DNA from: an uncultured Tenacibaculum sp.
GTDB lineage: Bacteria; Bacteroidota; Bacteroidia; Flavobacteriales; Flavobacteriaceae
Assembly: GCF_947499065.1 (NCBI RefSeq)
Contig: NZ_CANMMT010000004.1
Location: 359,516-423,515, forward strand
Length of the DNA stretch: 64,000 nt
Direction: 5' to 3'
In this document: positions 9,401-18,321 of the stretch, piece by piece
Layout of the letters: every line of letters starts with the position of its first letter
How positions within the stretch are numbered: position 1 is the first letter of the stretch
The notes under the pieces: generated by a model
Seen by the model: only the letters and a program-made list of their open reading frames with translations
Database searches by the model: none
Told to the model about the DNA's origin: nothing
Position numbers and translations under genes: made by a program

Positions 9401-10729
9401 TCCAACGGAATTTCATTAGATAATATAGGAATAGGAAGTTATTATCTACAAGTAACAGATAGTAAAGGAAATAAAACAAAGAGTGCAAATATTGTTGTTT
9501 CTCAACCAGATGTGTTAGAAGTTACAATAGATGGTACACCAGGTAGTTGTGGAACTGATAATGATTGGTTAATAACAGCAAATGTCACAGGAGGTACTAA
9601 ACCATACAGTTATTTTTGGAGTACTGGTGCAAAAACTAAAGAGTTAAAAAATATGTCTTTAGGAAGTTATTTTGTAGTTATAACCGATGCTAATGGATGT
9701 AAAACAAATAAAAATATTGTATTAAAAAATCCATCACCATTAAAAGTAACATCAAAAGTAACAAATGTAACTTGCTATAATACATGTACAGGAAAAGTAG
9801 AGTTAGAAGTAGAAGGAGGTTTGGCTCCATACAACATAGTTTGGAATACAGGAGATACAGGAAAATTAATAACTAATGCATGTCATGGAACATATACAGC
9901 TACAATTACAGATAAAAAAGGTTGTACAATTGTAAAGAGTATTATAGTAAAGAATGTAGAGGAATTTGTTTTTGATATAGTACCAGATGAAGTTACTTTA
10001 TGTTCTGGAGAAACAATAGAATATGATGTTACTATGGATGGAGTATCGAAATATACTTGGACTTCAGACAATGGTTTTACAAGTAATAAGAGTATAGTAA
10101 CTTTATCAGAAGGAGGTAAATATACATTAACAGTAACAACAAAAGAAGGATGTTTAGTTTCTAGGAATATAGAAATTTTTAAATCTGATGTGAAAATTGA
10201 TGCTCAATTAATTTTAACATCTCAAGCTTTTGTAAATGAGGATATTGTAATAATTAATGTGTCAAATCCAATAAGCTCTAATACTGAATGGAAAATACCT
10301 TCGAATGTAACAATAGTTCAAAAAACAATAGAAGGACTAGTATTACGTTTCCCAGCTCCTGGAAATTATGATTTATCATTAATTGCAACAGAAGGTAATT
10401 GTAAAAAAATAGCAACAAAAACAGTAAATGTTTTAAAAGCAAGAGATTTATCTGATGTTGGAGATTCAAAAAATCCATTTATAAAAGAATTTGAAGTGTA
10501 CTCGAATCCAAATAAGGGTAAGTTTAAAGTAGATGTCGAATTAGAAAAGGAAGCCGAAATATCATTGCGTTTATATAGTTTAAGTGCAAACACAGTAATA
10601 GTAGATAAACATTTAAAAGGTAAAAAAGAGTATACTATAGAGTATGATATGAATACATCTGTAGGGGTTTATGTATTATTATTGGAAACACCAAAAGGAA
10701 AAAGAATTAGAAAAGTAATAATTAAGTAA
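3482..10729 (+). CDS. Giant SprB-repeat cell-surface protein with T9SS sorting domain
   Basis: The frame opens at 3446, overlapping the previous gene, but the ATG at 3482 gives a good signal peptide (MSKEIKLLLFNLLIITSVSG...YSQ), so I prefer it. About 25 SprB-type repeats follow, each with a pattern like C.G..DG.I...V.GG..PY.Y.W and a closing turn such as LSKGNYKVVVTDKNGC. Two internal tandem duplications are listed separately. Near the C-terminus there is a PKD-like segment, then a type A T9SS sorting domain (FEVYSNPNKGKFKV ... GVYVLLLE..KG...RKVIIK). In flavobacteria SprB-repeat proteins are exported by T9SS and act as mobile adhesins in gliding or as large surface adhesins. No PorP/SprF partner is adjacent, so gliding itself is not shown. 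Stop and next start share the A of TAATG. Confidence 0.92.
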   Translation: MSKEIKLLLFNLLIITSVSGVYSQTADPSDNNNIYYEIDINGPKEKLNLGLSVKELEFHNSNQGELTIVPSGGWADYTYIIKKNNVLITPTPGGGIITESEGQKTITGLSSGVYEVELRDDKYSSGLSCNKVVKQIELKNPKLLEINASVNLGIPCNGGDGSIKVIVKGGVAPASGNYTIKLYKNSGTTPVKTAYLAHSKDTYKQIIFYNLKNGTYKVTVNDKYIQKFTTQNLSQPSVLDLPSSNIVTTKVTCFGDSNGTIKVTPTGGTSPYKVFLNGVEVPGAFTGTKIINGKKAANNYTILIEDGNKCRTTLKTGITIGGPSKELSISQIDQGNTTSTGASDGFVEYRINGGTSGYTYTFKGTSLTGVNLSGSIVSDGGTVKFEGLKKDNYIFKIVDKTTVCTKSKAVAITDPDVLEINLTKTDVKCFGESTGTITAAVKGGASNVYKYKWYKTTASGSIISTLSDTGSSITKGVGYYKVEVKVIYNSKTVETKTSNVAVIDQPSENLSIVKIIKNVSCKGGNDGEINLTNVRGGTPPYLYLWSNNAKTKNISGLSKGNYKVVVTDKNGCTLEETYTVGEPINELTITLDNSQDPLSFNGTDGRINVSVTGGNGTYTYKWTNKLGVNVGTSQDLSGVGAGKYTLVVTDAKGCTDTLVEVPLNQPDKLVPTINIPSDGVLFCNGDNDGKLEVSVVGGLKPYKYHWYEILSNGSKSFLSGKTNSSVQGLSAGKYGIQITDRNGAGIKAFDEITLNEPNKVVLGTPTITNVKCKGQSTGAIEINAVGGANNYTYKWFKEGSSVVFSTLKKIENQKAGKYKVLVQDINNCPSTPLEATITITEPLAELSISGSSTTDASGFGLLNGSVNVTVSGGTSPYTYSLKEKSTGIEKGTSNNVTGLAGSVSGIVYEMTITDSQGCKLIKEYTIYQPEKLELSLSLNSEIRCNGEDGSISSTVTGGFLTAGSSYDYKWYNKLNLTKVIGTGVGLTAKAGDYRLIVEDSKGNTAFQDYKLKENAEVVLSYTKTDVNCYGGNDGSIDLTVVGGTGVYTYIWSNGKKTQDLSSITKGVYKVVVSDENGCTKEVTVTISEPTAGLSISGSNTTDASGFGLLNGSVNVTVSGGTPPYTYSLKEKSTGVEKGTSNNVTGLAGSVSGIVYEMTITDSQGCKLIKEYTIYQPEKLELSLSLNSEIRCNGEDGSISSTVTGGFLTAGSSYDYKWYNKLNLTKVIGTGVGLTTKAGDYRLIVEDSKGNTAFQDYKLKENAEVVLSYTKTDVNCYGGNDGSIDLTVVGGTGVYTYIWSNGKKTQDLSNITKGVYKVVVSDENGCRKEETITITEPDEYKIVTDVFRRPTGAGLSDGEITVSVIGGTKPYTFKWENDKGNIISTTNSILNIPAGIYKLQVLDKKGCELNQVFNLGEPEKLLISIKETSSIQCHGDLSGVLELETTGGVGGNTYTWYNATTNAVIGNTVSISNLGAESYYVKVVDANGIDATSTVYNLTEPTLLTATSSFKNLSCFESKDGSIELSVKGGTGGYFYRIKKGTNAYGTWNSFASTVSIENLSSDSYQVQIKDSNDCYLTESGGIKVLDFNITQPLLLEVKETITDVSGFGLSNGKIALNVSGGTKPYVYSWTDVSGTIVSLTKDLLNVKAGTYTLALRDKNNCEVNVSYKVNEPEKLLISIKETSSIQCHGDLSGVLELETTGGVGGNTYTWYNATTNAVIGNTVSISNLGAESYYVKVVDANGIDATSTVYNLTEPTLLTATSSFKNLSCFESKDGSIELSVKGGTGGYFYRIKKGTNAYGTWNSFASTVSIENLSSDSYQVQIKDSNDCYLTESGGIKVLDFNITQPLLLEVKETITDVSGFGLSNGKIALNVSGGTKPYVYSWTDVSGTIVSLTKDLLNVKAGTYTLALRDKNNCEVNVSYKVNEPDKLLVNLKQDNIVFCNGDKGASIKSIVAGGIKPYNYFWYDSNNTLLSNGISLDNIGIGSYYLQVTDSKGNKTKSANIVVSQPDVLEVTIDGTPGSCGTDNDWLITANVTGGTKPYSYFWSTGAKTKELKNMSLGSYFVVITDANGCKTNKNIVLKNPSPLKVTSKVTNVTCYNTCTGKVELEVEGGLAPYNIVWNTGDTGKLITNACHGTYTATITDKKGCTIVKSIIVKNVEEFVFDIVPDEVTLCSGETIEYDVTMDGVSKYTWTSDNGFTSNKSIVTLSEGGKYTLTVTTKEGCLVSRNIEIFKSDVKIDAQLILTSQAFVNEDIVIINVSNPISSNTEWKIPSNVTIVQKTIEGLVLRFPAPGNYDLSLIATEGNCKKIATKTVNVLKARDLSDVGDSKNPFIKEFEVYSNPNKGKFKVDVELEKEAEISLRLYSLSANTVIVDKHLKGKKEYTIEYDMNTSVGVYVLLLETPKGKRIRKVIIK
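6021..7490 (+). repeat. 741-bp in-frame tandem duplication (three SprB repeats), diverged
   Basis: Two adjacent copies, starting at about 6021 and 6762, are offset by exactly 741 bp (247 codons). Each encodes the same three SprB repeats (DASGFGLLNG..., IRCNGEDG..., VNCYGGNDG...). The copies differ at a handful of codons (for example S/N, S/P, I/V and A/T changes), and the last ~50 bp of the second copy diverges more. This shows an older duplication than the exact one downstream. Confidence 0.9.
7727..9255 (+). repeat. Apparently exact 764-bp in-frame tandem duplication (three SprB repeats)
   Basis: Positions 7727-8490 and 8492-9255 read identically in my comparison, with a 765-bp (255-codon) period. 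Identity breaks at the flanks: T versus C at 8491/9256, and GGA versus AAT before the first GAACCAG. The unit encodes IQCHGDLSG, LSCFESKDG and DVSGFGLSNG repeats. Absence of silent differences implies a very recent duplication or gene conversion, or possibly an assembly artefact. Confidence 0.9.
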
Positions 10730-12081
10730 TGAAGAGAGTAATATTTTTTATCATCGTACTTTTTAGTGTTTTAGCTTGTGTAAATGAAGTAGCTTTACCA
10801 GTTGTTACAAATTTTAGAACAGAAATAGTTAAAAACGATAAAACAGTTCCTGTTAAAGTTAAAATAATTAATACTACAGATGGAGCAGACACTTATAAAT
10901 GGACTTTTAATGGAGGAATACCAGCAACTTCAGACGCAAAAAACCCAGGAGTAATTACTTATGAAAAAGAAGGAGAGTATATTTTAAAATTAGAAGCATC
11001 CAATCGAGATGGAAGTGTAGATATAAAGGAAGAAAAAATAGTAGTAAAACCAGCTGTAAATATTGATTTCAAAGTAGAAGTTTTAGAAAATAATTTTTCT
11101 CCTGTAACGGTTAAATTAATTAATACAACAACAGGAGCTACAACTTACGATTGGTTTTTTCAAGGAGGATTACCAAATACGTCAAAAAAGCAACATCCAG
11201 AGAATATAGTTTTTACTAGTGCAGGTAAGCATAAAATTATATTAAAAGTAAGTAATGGAGAGGAAGAGTATGTATTAGAAAAAGAAATAGAAGTGGCACC
11301 GCTTTTAAAAGCAAACTTTGAATATTCAGTACCTTTTGAAGACGATGATTACCAAGTACCAGTTAAAGTTTCATTTAAGAATAAAAGTGTAAGTGCTACA
11401 GCATATCAATGGACTTTTGAAGGAGCTAATATAACTCAAAGTACTAATGAGAATCCTGAAATAATATTAGAAAATCCAGGCATTTATAATTTAAAACTAA
11501 AAGCTTCAAACAGTAAGAATGAAAAAATAGTTTCAAAAACCATTACAGTGTATGAAAATACAAATTTGAGGGTTTTTAAAGATATTAAGCTAGGAATTAA
11601 TACATCACACAAGAATAATAATATTGGAGCATATTTTTCAACAGTAACAAGAAAAGTATATACACAAAATGAGATTACTTCAGAAATAGGAAAAGATATA
11701 GATATTGTATTTTTTGGATTAAATGAAAGTTTCACTTTTAATAAGTTTATAAGTCCAGATAAAGCGCAAACATTAGCTTTTGAAGAGATACCAAATGCTA
11801 TAGCAACGAAACTTATAAATAAACAGGAATCATGTAATTGTTCAACATCAGTATCAGTAGCAAGTTTTGATGCAATGCAAAATGATACATTTTTGAAAAA
11901 TTTAAATGTAAATGAAACAGTAGAAGGTTTAAAAGAATTTGACAGTCTTACAAAGCCAAGAATCATTGTTTTTGAAACAGCAGATAAACGAAAAGGAGCT
12001 ATTAAAATAAAAGAGTTTGTTAAAGACGGACTAAACTCATACATCATTGTTGACATAAAGATTCAAAAAGAAGCTAAATAA
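10729..12081 (+). CDS. PKD-repeat lipoprotein
   Basis: The 450-aa protein begins with a lipoprotein signal peptide (lipobox LAC near residue 17). Three PKD-like domains follow at roughly residues 22-110, 112-190 and 195-280, with cores YKWTFNGG, YDWFFQGG and YQWTFEGA, each preceded by a V.V...N.T..A motif. The last ~170 residues form a different globular domain with a CNCS pair. The start codon overlaps the stop of the SprB-repeat gene (TAATG), so the two are translationally coupled. PKD domains usually mediate protein or polysaccharide contacts at the surface. A role as a membrane-tethered accessory of the adhesin is inference. Confidence 0.8.
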   Translation: MKRVIFFIIVLFSVLACVNEVALPVVTNFRTEIVKNDKTVPVKVKIINTTDGADTYKWTFNGGIPATSDAKNPGVITYEKEGEYILKLEASNRDGSVDIKEEKIVVKPAVNIDFKVEVLENNFSPVTVKLINTTTGATTYDWFFQGGLPNTSKKQHPENIVFTSAGKHKIILKVSNGEEEYVLEKEIEVAPLLKANFEYSVPFEDDDYQVPVKVSFKNKSVSATAYQWTFEGANITQSTNENPEIILENPGIYNLKLKASNSKNEKIVSKTITVYENTNLRVFKDIKLGINTSHKNNNIGAYFSTVTRKVYTQNEITSEIGKDIDIVFFGLNESFTFNKFISPDKAQTLAFEEIPNAIATKLINKQESCNCSTSVSVASFDAMQNDTFLKNLNVNETVEGLKEFDSLTKPRIIVFETADKRKGAIKIKEFVKDGLNSYIIVDIKIQKEAK

Positions 12082-12094
12082 GAAGAAAAAGTTT

Positions 12095-15000
12095 ATGAAA
12101 ACTACCCCAAGCTATAAAAACATATTGCAAAAATTAGTTTTAGTGTTAAGTATTTTCTTTAACACATTAATAGTTGCACAAACATATCCAGTACAAGTAA
12201 CTCCACAACTAATACCGCCGTACAGTTTAAAAATATCTGATTACGCAACTACAACTAGTGAGAAACTTTATGTAAATATATTACTTACTGATGTTAATGA
12301 AGTAGGACGTAGAGTTCGACTAAAAATGTACATTGAAGGCCAAGGTTTAGCAATTACAACGCAAGATGTAATAATTGGAGAAACACCAATTTATTTAGAT
12401 GGGGGAATTAATACACGATTATCAAATTTAGATTTACAACCATATTTTCAATTAAACAATTTAGTAGGAATAACACCAGGGCAGTATAATAGTCCGTTAC
12501 CAAATGGAGGTTATGACTTTTGTTTTGAAGTGTACGATTATTTTACCAATCATAAATTATCAGGAAAAAATTGTACAACGGCTTATTTATTACAAAATGA
12601 TCCACCAATATTAAACTTACCATTTAATGATAATATTATAACAGCTACCAATCCGCAAAATATATTATTTACTTGGACACCACGCCATAGCAACGTAAGT
12701 AATGTACAGTATGAGTATACATTAAAAGAGCTATGGGATGTACAAAACCCGCAAGCTTCCTTTTTAGCTTCAGTACCATTTTATCAAACAACAACTCATA
12801 GTACAACATTATTAGTAGGTCCAGAGGCACCACAACTATTGTCAGGTAAAATATATGGTTGGCAGGTGCGAGCATTTGTAAGTGATGGAATAAATGAAAC
12901 CTCAGTATTTAAAAATGATGGTAAGAGTGAAATATTTTGGTTTAAATATTTAGAAGACTGTAGCGCACCTACCTTTGTTATTTCACAAGCACTAACTGCA
13001 GAATCGGTGCAAGTAAATTGGCAAATTTCCGATCACTTACGTTATCGTATACAATACCGTAAAAAAGGTTTTAGCGATGACGATTGGTTTGAGGTAAATA
13101 GTTATACGAATGAAGGTAAAATATTCAATTTAGAAGCCAACACAGTTTATGAGTTTAGGGTAGGAGGAGAATGTACTCAACTTTCTGGATTTGCTTATTC
13201 AAATATTCAAGAGTTTACAACTCCAACAACAGACGAAGCAGCTTATTATAATTGTGGTTTAATGCCTCAAATAAACATAACTAATAAGGAGCCATTACCA
13301 AAGTTAGGTGTTAATGAAACGTTTACAGCTGGAGATTTTCCTGTAGTTACACGAGAAGTATCTGGAAGTAATGGAACTTTTAGTGGTTGGGGATATATTA
13401 CATTACCTTTTTTAGAAAACATAAAAGAAATAGTCGATGCTGTAAATATTGTATCTGATGCTATTTTAGATGATGGTAATGATAAGAATGGATCAGAAAG
13501 CATAAACATAGGTAAGTTTACACGTATTAAAGTAGTATTTAGTGGAGTAAGTATTAATTCAAGTTATCAATTAACTGATGGAGTCGTGGTAACAGATTAT
13601 GATGCGAATTGGTCAAATATTATTGATATAGACGATTTAGTAGATGATATAGCTGGAGATGATGGAGATGTATCAAATTACGACGCTTCAAATTTAGATA
13701 TAAAAGATGTTGATGTTGATGATAGTGGAAATATTGTAGTTACAACAGAAGATGGAGAAACACATGTTGTAATTAGTGATAAACCAGTTACGATTACAGA
13801 TAAAAATGGTGATCAATGGACTGTTAAAGAAGATGGTTCTGTAGAAGAAGGAAAAGCAGCTGATGGAGGAGTGCCAAATAAAGATAATACTTCAGGAGTA
13901 GCAAGTTCTGGTAGTGTAAAAGAAATTACTTCTAAAGATGTTCGAGTAAAGTTTATTCCATCTGGCTATTATAGTACCGATAAGTATAATGAAAATATAA
14001 AATCTAGTAAGTATAAAAAAGAGTATGAGTTTGTAAAAACACATGATAAAAAAGAATATTCTGTTTTATATAAACTAATAAGTGATATACCAGATCATGA
14101 GAATGATATTATAAAAGCTGAAGTAACTTTTGCAAATGGAAAAACACAAAAAGATGTAGTTTTTAAAACCAAACAAGGAGTAAAAGTTGAGACTACTTGG
14201 TCTAATGATAGCATAGCTACCTTAGCGTTAAAGAGAAGATTTAAGTTTGCAAAAGACGAAATATTAGCAACAGTAAAACCTAAGGATTCTACTAAAAAGT
14301 ATACAGTAGCAGGTAAGTTAAATACTTGGCATGCACAGCAAAAAAATATAAACTTAACGCTGGTTTCTGTAAATGGAACCCCAATTTCAGGTGTTGGAGA
14401 CAGAATTAATAAAATATATAACAAAGCTGGAATAAAGTTTAATATTAAAGAAGATAATTTAACATTAAACATAAAATCTTTAGAAGTGGGAGATAGTGAT
14501 CTTCTATCTCATTATACAGAAGATGAAAAAACGATTATTAATGCTTTTAAGAAGAAAGGAACTAAAAAGGATCAGTACTATTTATTCTTCTTAGATGATG
14601 ATAAGGTAGATTTAAAAGGTTTTATGCCGCTGAAGCGTCAATTTGGTTTTGTATTTAAGACAAAAGATGCAGGTCGAATAGCAGCACATGAACTTGGACA
14701 TGGTATTTTTGGATTGAAACATCCATTTGATCAATACAATGCTTCAGGAGCTAAAGAAGAAAATCATTATTTAATGAATAATGGTGAAGGTATAGCATTT
14801 AGCCATATGGATTGGCAAAAGTTACATGCTCCAGGAATTCAACTATACTGGTTTCAAGGAGATGAAGCTGGGGAGTTTGCAAATAGTTATGCTTTAACTC
14901 CAAATTTTAAATTTGTTTATATAAATAATTCAAAGACTATTCATACAAGAGCTACTAGGGCAAATATGTTAATTACTGGTACTTTACCAGGGTTTAAAAT

Positions 15001-17620
15001 TGTTAATCCGTCAACAAATAAAGTTACAAAGGAGTATACATGGAATTTTGTTAAAGAAAGGTATGTAAATGATAGAGATTCAACAGATGTTTATAGTACA
15101 ACACTCCGAAATAAATTACCTCAGAAAAAATCTGTTAATTTATTTTTTAATTTAAATAAAGGATGCGGACAAAAATCATATATCAACTTATCTTATGATG
15201 AGATAAAAGATCATCAAGAAGCAATAACTTCAGGTAAAAATGGAGTAGAGCAAAAAATAATAAATATGATATCATCATATACTTCTACAAGATCAAAAGG
15301 AATAGCCTGTAGTTCAGATGTAGAAGCAAATAGTAGTGTTTGGAGAGAGATTTCTATAGATTGTACTTCTCCCGATATTTTAGACTTATTAGAAAATGAT
15401 ATAAAAAAGATAGGAGACCTTGTTAACGAAACAAATAATGCTAAAATAGTAGAGGTTATAAATCAGATGCATTATAAGTGTGTTTTTGAGAATGTAGATA
15501 AAGAAAAATTATCAAAATTATTTTTCAGATTAGGTTCGGATTCAACAATAAGAAATGGTCAAGAAAAAGCAATTGTAAAATTATTACGATTTATTGGAAA
15601 AGATGACGTACAAAATTTTGTAACAAAATTAAAAGAAGATATAGGTCAACAAACTTTATTTGAAAATTTAGTTAAAAGATTTGACGATTCAGTCTTTTAC
15701 ATTTTTGGAGATAACAATGAAACTTCTTTATTACACTTATTAGCTAATCGAATTAAGAAATTAACAGAAGACCAAGACAAATGGTATTTTATAAATACTT
15801 TAATAAAAATTAAGTATGATAAAGTAGTTAAAGAAGAAAATAAAAAAGTTTTTATTTATGAATTATTAGCTACAACAAAAGAATATCTTAATCTGAAAGA
15901 TAAAATGCCAAGATTAGTTGATTTGTTTGCTAATATGCTTATAGATGATTGTAAAGGTTTATCAGATTATAAAATAGTATTTGATTTATCAATTGATAGG
16001 CTTAATAATAGAGAAGCTTTTTCAACTTTTACTCAAGGAGATAAAATAGATTTTAAAATAAAAAAATCTGGCAAACCAGATGCTTTTTGTACAGCTAAAG
16101 TAAATTCAGTGTTTAGTGATTGGTCTTGGGTTAAACCAGTAAATTTTGGAATTTCTTGTGGGCCATCAGAATTAGTAGATGTAATATATACAAATCACAT
16201 TATAAACTCTAAAACTGTTAAAATAAATGATGTTTTTGTTTGGGCTAAGTATTATTGGGAGCATAAAAGTACATTAGACGATTTATTTTCTAATAATCTA
16301 GTAGAATATTTAAAAATATTTAAAGAACAACTTAACATTCATTTAAAGAATGTTAAAGTTGAAAATAGCAACTTTTGGAAAGACACAAATATTGTATGTG
16401 ATAACTTAAAAGATATTTTTAATCAGATTAATATTAATGAAAATTCAACTAGTTTAAGTAAAGTAGACAGTAAAGACAGATTAAAAATTTTAAAAACATA
16501 TTTTTCTTGTACTAATGATTTTAGCTCTGTAAGTTTTCAAGAAATTGATAATGCTTTATTAAAATTATTATCCAGTTTTGATGATACAGATGTATCAATT
16601 TTAAAAACAATTGAAGAAATAGGTATTGATAGTATTTTTGATAAACTTAAAGCCAAAGAAACAAGTAAAACTATAGGTAAAATTGCTGTTTGGATGGGAG
16701 GACAAATCCATAATACAGGGCATTTTAAAGATGTTGTAATAGAGTCATTAATAAATGATAAAGGAGAGTTTAAAAAAGAAAAATTATTAGGGTTAGAGTC
16801 AGATTTAGATATTTTCAAATTTGGAGAGAGTATTGATAATTTTTCTTCAACAATAAAAAATAAAAACCAATTTAAAATAAAAGATCAACTTTTAGATTAT
16901 AATCAAAAAGTAGTAGTTTATGTTGCTGGTGATTTTGAATTTTTAGGGCAAAAATTTAAACAAGGTAGTGTTATTACAATGCCTATGATTCAAGCATATG
17001 CTATGAGTAATAGCAATAGAGCTATAGTTAATGATAAAATAATGTGGTTAAGTATAGATGCAGTTACAATGGTATTTGGTGTTGGAGAAGTCATGGTATT
17101 CTTTAAAGCAGGAAATATTATAAGAAAATCAATTGTAGCTTTAGATTTAGTATCAAGTGCTGCAGGAATTGCTGAAACTTTAATAAATAACAACACATTA
17201 AGTCCAGAAGGAAGATTTAAACTACAAATGATATCCATAGCTACTTCGATTCCAAGTATGTTAACTAGTATAAAAAAGGTAGACAACTTAGTTTATACTA
17301 TAGATGATATATTAAGTGAAGTAAATACTATTAAAAATATTAAAGAAAAAACTACCTTATTAGAATATGTAAAGGTTATAAAGAAAAGGTTAAAACTAGA
17401 TATTGAAACTAGAATTATTGAGTTAGGATATACAGTTAACGAGACTAATAAAATTGTTGAAGTTATAAAGAAAATGAAACTAAAAGAAACTTCTATAAAC
17501 TCATTATTAATCGATATCAAAAGTAATTCTAAATTTAAAGATTTATTAAAAACAAAACCAAGTAAAGGAGTAGAGGCGTGGAATATTCTAAAAAAATATG
17601 GAGAAAAAATTTGTAACTAA
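12095..17620 (+). CDS. Very large exported multidomain protein with zinc-peptidase-like motif; toxin-like C-terminus
   Basis: The 1841-aa product has a signal peptide ending VAQ (near residue 29). An Ig/fibronectin III-like N-terminal part (to about residue 385) resembles modules of large Bacteroidota surface proteins. An Asp-rich linker is at about 505-600. The motif HELGHGIFGLKH at 865-876 fits HExxH with a third His seven residues on, one residue longer than the metzincin consensus, so a zinc metallopeptidase fold is likely but its class is uncertain. Residues ~1010-1500 are alpha-rich and unassigned. The C-terminal 250 residues hold two hydrophobic segments (ITMPMIQAYAM..., VTMVFGVGEVMVFF) and an alpha-helical tail ending in KGVEAWNILKKYG. 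That layout is typical of Bacteroidota polymorphic toxins, although no toxin fold was identified. The next gene starts 2 bp after the stop. Confidence 0.75.
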   Translation: MKTTPSYKNILQKLVLVLSIFFNTLIVAQTYPVQVTPQLIPPYSLKISDYATTTSEKLYVNILLTDVNEVGRRVRLKMYIEGQGLAITTQDVIIGETPIYLDGGINTRLSNLDLQPYFQLNNLVGITPGQYNSPLPNGGYDFCFEVYDYFTNHKLSGKNCTTAYLLQNDPPILNLPFNDNIITATNPQNILFTWTPRHSNVSNVQYEYTLKELWDVQNPQASFLASVPFYQTTTHSTTLLVGPEAPQLLSGKIYGWQVRAFVSDGINETSVFKNDGKSEIFWFKYLEDCSAPTFVISQALTAESVQVNWQISDHLRYRIQYRKKGFSDDDWFEVNSYTNEGKIFNLEANTVYEFRVGGECTQLSGFAYSNIQEFTTPTTDEAAYYNCGLMPQINITNKEPLPKLGVNETFTAGDFPVVTREVSGSNGTFSGWGYITLPFLENIKEIVDAVNIVSDAILDDGNDKNGSESINIGKFTRIKVVFSGVSINSSYQLTDGVVVTDYDANWSNIIDIDDLVDDIAGDDGDVSNYDASNLDIKDVDVDDSGNIVVTTEDGETHVVISDKPVTITDKNGDQWTVKEDGSVEEGKAADGGVPNKDNTSGVASSGSVKEITSKDVRVKFIPSGYYSTDKYNENIKSSKYKKEYEFVKTHDKKEYSVLYKLISDIPDHENDIIKAEVTFANGKTQKDVVFKTKQGVKVETTWSNDSIATLALKRRFKFAKDEILATVKPKDSTKKYTVAGKLNTWHAQQKNINLTLVSVNGTPISGVGDRINKIYNKAGIKFNIKEDNLTLNIKSLEVGDSDLLSHYTEDEKTIINAFKKKGTKKDQYYLFFLDDDKVDLKGFMPLKRQFGFVFKTKDAGRIAAHELGHGIFGLKHPFDQYNASGAKEENHYLMNNGEGIAFSHMDWQKLHAPGIQLYWFQGDEAGEFANSYALTPNFKFVYINNSKTIHTRATRANMLITGTLPGFKIVNPSTNKVTKEYTWNFVKERYVNDRDSTDVYSTTLRNKLPQKKSVNLFFNLNKGCGQKSYINLSYDEIKDHQEAITSGKNGVEQKIINMISSYTSTRSKGIACSSDVEANSSVWREISIDCTSPDILDLLENDIKKIGDLVNETNNAKIVEVINQMHYKCVFENVDKEKLSKLFFRLGSDSTIRNGQEKAIVKLLRFIGKDDVQNFVTKLKEDIGQQTLFENLVKRFDDSVFYIFGDNNETSLLHLLANRIKKLTEDQDKWYFINTLIKIKYDKVVKEENKKVFIYELLATTKEYLNLKDKMPRLVDLFANMLIDDCKGLSDYKIVFDLSIDRLNNREAFSTFTQGDKIDFKIKKSGKPDAFCTAKVNSVFSDWSWVKPVNFGISCGPSELVDVIYTNHIINSKTVKINDVFVWAKYYWEHKSTLDDLFSNNLVEYLKIFKEQLNIHLKNVKVENSNFWKDTNIVCDNLKDIFNQININENSTSLSKVDSKDRLKILKTYFSCTNDFSSVSFQEIDNALLKLLSSFDDTDVSILKTIEEIGIDSIFDKLKAKETSKTIGKIAVWMGGQIHNTGHFKDVVIESLINDKGEFKKEKLLGLESDLDIFKFGESIDNFSSTIKNKNQFKIKDQLLDYNQKVVVYVAGDFEFLGQKFKQGSVITMPMIQAYAMSNSNRAIVNDKIMWLSIDAVTMVFGVGEVMVFFKAGNIIRKSIVALDLVSSAAGIAETLINNNTLSPEGRFKLQMISIATSIPSMLTSIKKVDNLVYTIDDILSEVNTIKNIKEKTTLLEYVKVIKKRLKLDIETRIIELGYTVNETNKIVEVIKKMKLKETSINSLLIDIKSNSKFKDLLKTKPSKGVEAWNILKKYGEKICN

Positions 17621-17622
17621 TT

Positions 17623-18312
17623 ATGAAAATAGAAAAAATAGATACAATTCCTAATTTAAATGTTTCTACTAAAGAAAGAGTAAAGTTGAAGTTTTTAAAA
17701 GCAGAGGAACCTAACAGAGGAGAAGAAATAATATATTATTCTCTTTATGTGGATAATATAGATTATACAGAGAAAATCTTTGGACAAAATAAAATAGCTT
17801 GTTCAATTAGTAATAGTACTCATATAGAATCAGAACACAATAATAAATTTGTTTTTATCCCTTATGATAATGGTACTTTGATATCAATGGATGATTTAAA
17901 AACAATTAAGCTAAAGGTTTTTATAAAAGAAAAAGGTAGAATTACTTATGATTCTTTTAGAGGAAATTATTTTTATTCAGATAAACATGTTTTAATAAAT
18001 AAGAGAAGTATTGTAATAACAAATATGAAATCTCTTGAAAGCCATAAAATAAGGCTTGATTCATCTTTTGATATTGAATGGGTAATATTTATTAACAGTC
18101 AAGTTATCCGTATAGTACAAAGGAATAATATAGAAATTATAGATTATAATATTGAGCAAGAAAAAGTAATAGCTAAAACATCTTTACCTTTTTCAAAAGG
18201 GGAGTTTAAAAGATTGTTTTACAGAAATCAAAAAGACAATATAACTTATTTAGAGGCGAGTTTTATCAAGAATAATGAATTTTCCTCAGAAATAATTAAA
18301 CTAACACATTAA
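17623..18312 (+). CDS. Small cytoplasmic protein, candidate immunity partner of the upstream giant protein
   Basis: This 229-aa protein has no signal peptide or membrane segment. It is rich in short alternating hydrophobic stretches suggestive of beta-strands (for example VIFINSQVIRIV, NIEIIDYNI). It begins 2 bp after the stop of the 1841-aa exported protein and 9 bp before the next exported toxin-like gene. A small cytosolic ORF tightly placed behind a large exported protein is the usual position of an immunity gene. I do not recognise its family, so this role rests on position only. Confidence 0.55.
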   Translation: MKIEKIDTIPNLNVSTKERVKLKFLKAEEPNRGEEIIYYSLYVDNIDYTEKIFGQNKIACSISNSTHIESEHNNKFVFIPYDNGTLISMDDLKTIKLKVFIKEKGRITYDSFRGNYFYSDKHVLINKRSIVITNMKSLESHKIRLDSSFDIEWVIFINSQVIRIVQRNNIEIIDYNIEQEKVIAKTSLPFSKGEFKRLFYRNQKDNITYLEASFIKNNEFSSEIIKLTH

Positions 18313-18321
18313 AAATCTGTT

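Noticed and set aside
11484..12056. 190-codon open frame on the minus strand
   Set aside because: It is fully antisense to the PKD lipoprotein gene, whose signal, domains and operon position are convincing; composition is that of a reverse-strand shadow.
14687..14722. Canonical metzincin zinc site
   Set aside because: The third His is one residue too far (HExxH then six residues before His instead of five), so I call only a zinc-peptidase-like motif.
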